From RUG572 sp964386385 (GTDB lineage: Bacteria > Verrucomicrobiota > Kiritimatiellia > RFP12 > UBA1067), in assembly GCA_964386385.1 (NCBI GenBank), contig CAYLRN010000016.1, positions 1 to 64,000 on the forward strand: DNA of 64,000 bases, written 5' to 3'. The translations under genes were made by a program, and so were the position numbers. Below the pieces are notes generated by a model that saw only the letters and a program-made list of their open reading frames with translations, was not told the DNA's origin and searched no databases. Below are positions 60,694-64,000 of the stretch, one piece after another. The stretch's first letter is position 1. Every line of letters begins with the position of its first letter.

Positions 60694-61713
60694 TCAGAAG
60701 CGGCTCTCGAAGGCGGCCTTTTTCTTCTGGCTGGCCTTCTTCGCCTCCTTCTTCAGCGTGGCCTTGCTCACGCGGCGAAGGATGTAGGTGTGCTCGTCCG
60801 TGTCGAGGTCGTCAAGTCCGAAGTCGCCGTCTTCGACGGGCTTCGCCTTTGAAACCTGCGGGCCGGTGCGCGTGATGACGACACGCCCGACGTCGTCGCC
60901 GTCGTATCCGAGGAAGGCGCCGGTGTCGGGGTCGACCATCGGCTCGTCCGCCTCGATGACATCGAAGACGTCCTCTTCCCTGACCTCTTCGTCGGTCATG
61001 TTGATGGTGACGTCCTTTCTGCCGACCTTGACCACCTTCGCGGGGTAGGCGACGTCGCGGAGTGCGTCTGCCGCCATGTGGCAGGCCTCGTCGATCGCAT
61101 CGCGCATTCCCTGTCCCGTGGACGACGAGAACTCGGCGGTCGCAAGCGCCTTGTCGACGCCGTAGCCGATTGCCGACTTCTGCGTCAGGATCTTCCCTGT
61201 TTCGCCGTTGGCGATCTTTATCTGGAGTTCGACCTTCGACCTGACCGTAGACGAGGCGACGCCCTCGGCGCTTCCGCCCGCCTTGTCGGCGCCGCAGTAG
61301 AGGACGTTGCCATAGACGACATACGACGCGGCCTTCATCCTGCCCGCTTCGGGCGCATCCGCGTCCTCGCCGTCGGTCAGGCCCGACGCGACAAGCGTCT
61401 GCTCGCTCATCGCCGCCTTGAGCTGTTCGCGCTCGACGACCTCGAACTTTCGAGCTCCGACGATGCACTGCTGTACGCGGGCGCGAATCGTCCCGAAGAG
61501 GCTGTCGGCGGCGTCGCTCTTGTTCTCGAACTTGTTGATTGCGACGACCATCCGCGTCGGCTCCGGCACGCCCTTCTTCGACTTCTTCGCCTTTTTCTTC
61601 CGCGGCGCAACTTCTTCGGCGTCATCGCCGCCCTGCGCATACGCCATCGGAATCGCCACGGGCAGCGCGAGCATTCCCATCAGCGACAGTTTCATCAACG
61701 TCGTCATCTTCAT
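60694..61713 (-). CDS. Secreted CsgG-like protein
   Basis: 339 residues with a signal peptide (LSLMGMLALPVAIPMAYA). After a Lys-rich linker, residues ~55-110 (MVVAINKFENKS, CIVGARKFEVVEREQLKAAMSEQ) and ASYVVYGNVLYCG match the CsgG/TolB-like envelope fold. The second half is acidic, and the C-terminus is Lys-rich (KATLKKEAKKASQKKK). It might assemble at the outer membrane, but the cysteine and barrel segments of true CsgG are not seen. Last gene of the cluster. Confidence 0.7.
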   Translation of the reverse strand: MKMTTLMKLSLMGMLALPVAIPMAYAQGGDDAEEVAPRKKKAKKSKKGVPEPTRMVVAINKFENKSDAADSLFGTIRARVQQCIVGARKFEVVEREQLKAAMSEQTLVASGLTDGEDADAPEAGRMKAASYVVYGNVLYCGADKAGGSAEGVASSTVRSKVELQIKIANGETGKILTQKSAIGYGVDKALATAEFSSSTGQGMRDAIDEACHMAADALRDVAYPAKVVKVGRKDVTINMTDEEVREEDVFDVIEADEPMVDPDTGAFLGYDGDDVGRVVITRTGPQVSKAKPVEDGDFGLDDLDTDEHTYILRRVSKATLKKEAKKASQKKKAAFESRF

Positions 61714-61774
61714 CTTTCTCTTCTCCTTATTTCTGATTCAACTTGCTTCAACGCGATTTCCCCGGCCGGCAAGG

Positions 61775-62440
61775 TCACAGGTCGTCCAAGTCCCGGGGAA
61801 TAAACGGCGAATCGACGATGCGGAACGCCCCGCCTGGCTGGCGTTCCGCAATGGCCAGCACGAACCTGTGCTTCGCCCTGGGGAACTTGAATACGAGCTC
61901 GACCTTGACCCCTTCGTTGCCGTTCCAGGTCTTTGCCGTCTCAATGACGTTCTCATCGAGAAGGCCGCCATTAAGCTCGGCGTCGGACTCGAAAAGAGCC
62001 GTGAACTTCTTCAACGGGACTTTCTTGCGGTACTGCGGAGACATCGCCCACCAGCACCGCTCCCAGTCCTTGTCCTTCCATGCCCTGCAGAAATAGCGGA
62101 CAAGCCTCCTCGGCTCGGCGGCCTCTGCGGCCGGCGGTTCGGGATGCAGCGGCGGTTGGCAGCCCGTTTCGGCCGCAGACACGGCAGAGGACTGCGGCGC
62201 CGCGACGGAAACTGCGCCAACGGAGACGGAAGGAGCCATGACCGCCGCGGCCGGCGCCACGACGACCGGCGCCACAACGGCGGACGGCGCGGTCGACGTA
62301 TGAATCGACATGGCCGGACACCTCTTCCTACGCCTGATCACGACCTCCTCGTACTCGTCGCCATCCGCCGAATCAGCCGCATGGCATGGCAGACCAGCCA
62401 TGACGCAGAAGGAACACGCAACGAAAAGCCAGGGCTTCAT
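61775..62440 (-). CDS. Small secreted protein with Ala/Val/Pro linker
   Basis: 221 residues. Signal peptide (WLFVACSFCVMAGLPCHA), a low-complexity Ala/Val/Pro region (~50-105), and a C-terminal domain (RYFCRAWKDKDWERCWWAMSPQYRKKV, FRIVDSPFIP) that resembles an NTF2-like/DUF4864-type fold. It lies 13 nt after the lipoprotein gene, in the same operon. Function unknown. Confidence 0.65.
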   Translation of the reverse strand: MKPWLFVACSFCVMAGLPCHAADSADGDEYEEVVIRRRKRCPAMSIHTSTAPSAVVAPVVVAPAAAVMAPSVSVGAVSVAAPQSSAVSAAETGCQPPLHPEPPAAEAAEPRRLVRYFCRAWKDKDWERCWWAMSPQYRKKVPLKKFTALFESDAELNGGLLDENVIETAKTWNGNEGVKVELVFKFPRAKHRFVLAIAERQPGGAFRIVDSPFIPRDLDDL

Positions 62441-62453
62441 GGCAATGCTCCAA

Positions 62454-63377
62454 TCACTTGCCGAACGCCTCGTTCAGTCCGGACCGCTCCATCAGGGAAC
62501 TGCCAAGTCCCCTCTTCTGTTCGAGGACGCGGACGTACACGCCCTTGCGGACGTTGACCTTCTCGGCATCTTCCACCGCAACCCACGAGGTATTCTCCTC
62601 CACCCGCTTGACTTCGCCTGCGGCGATGTCGTTCATGTCGCGCTTTTCGCCGCCGACTGCGGAGTTGTCCACGATTTCATAGAAACAGACTTTCGTCCCT
62701 TCGTTCACGCCGTAGTTCTTGCCGATCGAAATGCGGGCCGCGACGCCGTCGCCGCACGTCTGGAGCACTCGCGCGGGAGGCGCGTACTTGACGGCTATCT
62801 TGTTGCAGAAGTCACTCGCCGCGACTTCCGCAGCGCGGCCGAGCGCCTTCGTGAGGTCGACCCGCGAACTGGCCATGCGCGTCGGGGGCTTGATGGACTC
62901 CGTCATGATGACGCGTTTCGACGCCTTGCCAATCCACTTGAAGTCAAACGTCGCATCAAATGAATACGTCTGGGTCGGGCTAGACGAAATGGCGAGCGAG
63001 GCGATGCGCGCGACGACGACGAAATCGGCTTCCACGCCCGCGACAGGAAGGTCGTCGGCGTCCGCACCCGAAGCAACGGCGTCCTTGATGAGAGCCGCCT
63101 GGCTCTTGCGGTCGACCATCTCGAAGAACGCAAAGCCCGAAAGCTTCGCGTTGAGCGAACTGTCGAGCATTTCCGCCACCTGGGCATGGTCCTTGTACTG
63201 CCCGGCAGAGGCGATGACGGCGACCTTCGCCTTGCTCTCCTTCTTGGTCAGAGACGCGGGAGCGCCTGCGTCAACATAGACCTGCGAATCCCGCGGCCCC
63301 AACGCCATCGATTCTGGATTGAACGCGCATCCTACGAGCAAGGCGGCAAGGCCCGCTCCAAACAGTGTCTTCTTCAT
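62454..63377 (-). CDS. CsgG/LpoB-like outer-membrane lipoprotein
   Basis: 307 residues. Lipobox ALLVGC after GAGLAA gives a lipoprotein with acylated Cys at ~17. The body (AKVAVIASAGQYKDHAQVAEMLDSSLNAKLSG, FFEMVDRKSQAALIKD, ADFVVVARIASLAI) has the CsgG/LpoB alternating beta-alpha pattern. A later domain (ARISIGKNYGVNEGTKVCFYEIVD, GEVKRVEENTSWVAVED) may be a beta-domain of flagellar or secretion type. First gene of the operon; its promoter appears to contain a poly-G tract. Confidence 0.75.
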   Translation of the reverse strand: MKKTLFGAGLAALLVGCAFNPESMALGPRDSQVYVDAGAPASLTKKESKAKVAVIASAGQYKDHAQVAEMLDSSLNAKLSGFAFFEMVDRKSQAALIKDAVASGADADDLPVAGVEADFVVVARIASLAISSSPTQTYSFDATFDFKWIGKASKRVIMTESIKPPTRMASSRVDLTKALGRAAEVAASDFCNKIAVKYAPPARVLQTCGDGVAARISIGKNYGVNEGTKVCFYEIVDNSAVGGEKRDMNDIAAGEVKRVEENTSWVAVEDAEKVNVRKGVYVRVLEQKRGLGSSLMERSGLNEAFGK

Positions 63378-63474
63378 TCTTGATTCTCCATTGCGACTCT
63401 CGTCATGTCCATGCTGGCGACGGGATTGCTCTTTTACCGCCGCTAAGCACAGTCCTGGCAAAGATGCGTTATAG

Positions 63475-63509
63475 TTTATAAAATACCCCCCCCCCCCCCC
63501 CCCCGTCAA
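63475..63509 (-). promoter_or_regulatory. Candidate phase-variable promoter: TTGACG, poly-G, TATTTT/TATAAA
   Basis: Read on the minus strand: TTGACG at 63509-63504, then the rest of a 19-base G run (63504-63486), then TATTTT (63485-63480) running into TATAAA (63480-63475). The -35 to -10 distance is 18 bp to TATTTT and 23 to TATAAA. The gene starts ~100 nt downstream. The G run makes up the whole spacer, so slippage changes spacing directly. Confidence 0.65.
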
Positions 63510-64000
63510 GTGTCATTTTCATGAATTTTCAATTTCTTCACAATCCACAAAACCCTTTCATGTCCGCTTATTTTCCATCACTTTCACCACCATCCGCCAC
63601 CCACGGATTTATAAAAATCCGTGGGTGACGGGAATCATGCGAAATCAGAACGGTCCCCGCCTCTGGCGGTGGACATCTCAAGAAATCCCTGATAGACCTC
63701 ATGGGATTATGATGCGGACGAAATTGTGCCGCATGGTGTGGGATTACGGCGCGGACGAAATTGCCGGCAGGAGGGATTTCGGCATGTCCATGTTTTAGAA
63801 TGTCCTTTTGTGGGCATGTGCAGGAAGAAAAATCGGGGATATGCGCGAAACGGGCGGCGAATGATTCGATAGAGCGCAGATTGGTGATCTGTGGGAGTGA
63901 ACGGGCGGGGGGGGGCGGGGAATGCTGCGTTAGAAATCGCGTTGGAAGCGCGGGGCGGGGCCGGAGGGCTTGTTCCATTGGCGACGGCGGGGAATCTGAA
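63510..64000. repeat. Non-coding region with hairpin and direct repeats
   Basis: No convincing gene. It has a perfect hairpin at 63598-63627 (13-bp arms CACCCACGGATTT, loop ATAA), two direct copies of a ~28-bp sequence starting TGGGATTA at 63702 and 63739 (37 bp apart, sharing GCGGACGAAATTG), and a poly-G tract near 63909-63917. A minus-strand frame of 136 codons here is low-complexity and has no site or family match. Confidence 0.6.

Noticed and set aside
63568..63978. A 136-codon minus-strand frame at the window end
   Set aside because: It is low-complexity, crosses a perfect hairpin and direct repeats, has no signal peptide, ribosome-binding site or family resemblance.

Overview
The window is a G+C-rich (about 60-65% by eye), densely coding bacterial chromosome segment from a Gram-negative-type cell: it has a secretin, a Wza-like export lipoprotein and outer-membrane beta-barrels. 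A Tad pilus locus rich in FHA domains, a secreted-protein-rich gene set, compact ATGA-coupled operons and many short palindromic repeats suggest the PVC superphylum. A gut-type Kiritimatiellota or Verrucomicrobiota relative is my best guess; no rRNA is present to confirm it and I saw no tRNA gene.

Layout. (1) 168-15486, minus strand: a Tad/Flp pilus operon in the order cpaB, secretin, FHA-fused CpaF ATPase, TadB, TadC, two membrane FHA proteins, two Flp-type pilins, TadV peptidase, a TadE-like, a TadG-like and a second TadE-like protein, and a small secreted protein. A ribbon-helix-helix gene (15610-15843) diverges from it. TadZ, TadD and a kinase are not seen. (2) 16019-19929: three secreted proteins; the first two are visibly less G+C-rich, and poly-G tracts lie at or in two of the genes. 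(3) 19967-29059: RNase Y, XseB, PurL, TatD, a secreted beta-strand protein and a membrane protein. (4) 27917-34423 is one overlapping gene chain: apt, guaA, an RNA uracil methyltransferase, a Gfo/Idh/MocA oxidoreductase, a divergent PAP2 protein and a membrane protein. (5) 34463-36150: a TarI/IspD-like cytidylyltransferase and an SDR epimerase. (6) 36280-40140, plus strand: prs, rplY, pth, rpsF, ssb, rpsR, rplI, closed by a strong hairpin. (7) 40392-44479, plus strand: a secreted zinc-ribbon repeat protein followed by a ketosynthase / dehydratase / ketoreductase / ketosynthase set in the order of apeO-apeP-apeQ-apeR from aryl polyene clusters. (8) 44545-49172: a GH39-like hydrolase, thiC under a TPP riboswitch, a UbiE/MenG methyltransferase and a PilD-type peptidase. 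(9) 49175-60290, minus strand: an exopolysaccharide operon (Wza, unknown, beta-barrel, Wzy, Wzc) running into aroA, polA, pilD and menG with almost no gaps. (10) 60694-63377: two CsgG/LpoB-like secreted proteins and one small secreted protein, apparently headed by a promoter whose spacer is a 19-base poly-G tract.

The strongest observations are at the sequence level. A family of 26-55 bp palindromic elements (constant end GGTAGGG/CCCTACC) has landed in the leader region of all three minor pseudopilin genes of the Tad operon. In one, removing exactly the 26-bp element restores a perfect ATGA-coupled pseudopilin leader. In another, element plus leader is tandemly triplicated with a 132-bp (44-codon) period. 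Poly-G/C tracts sit in a promoter spacer, at a start codon and inside coding sequence, which suggests phase-variable surface functions. A recurrent extended -10 motif (TGRTATAAT) marks many operon starts.
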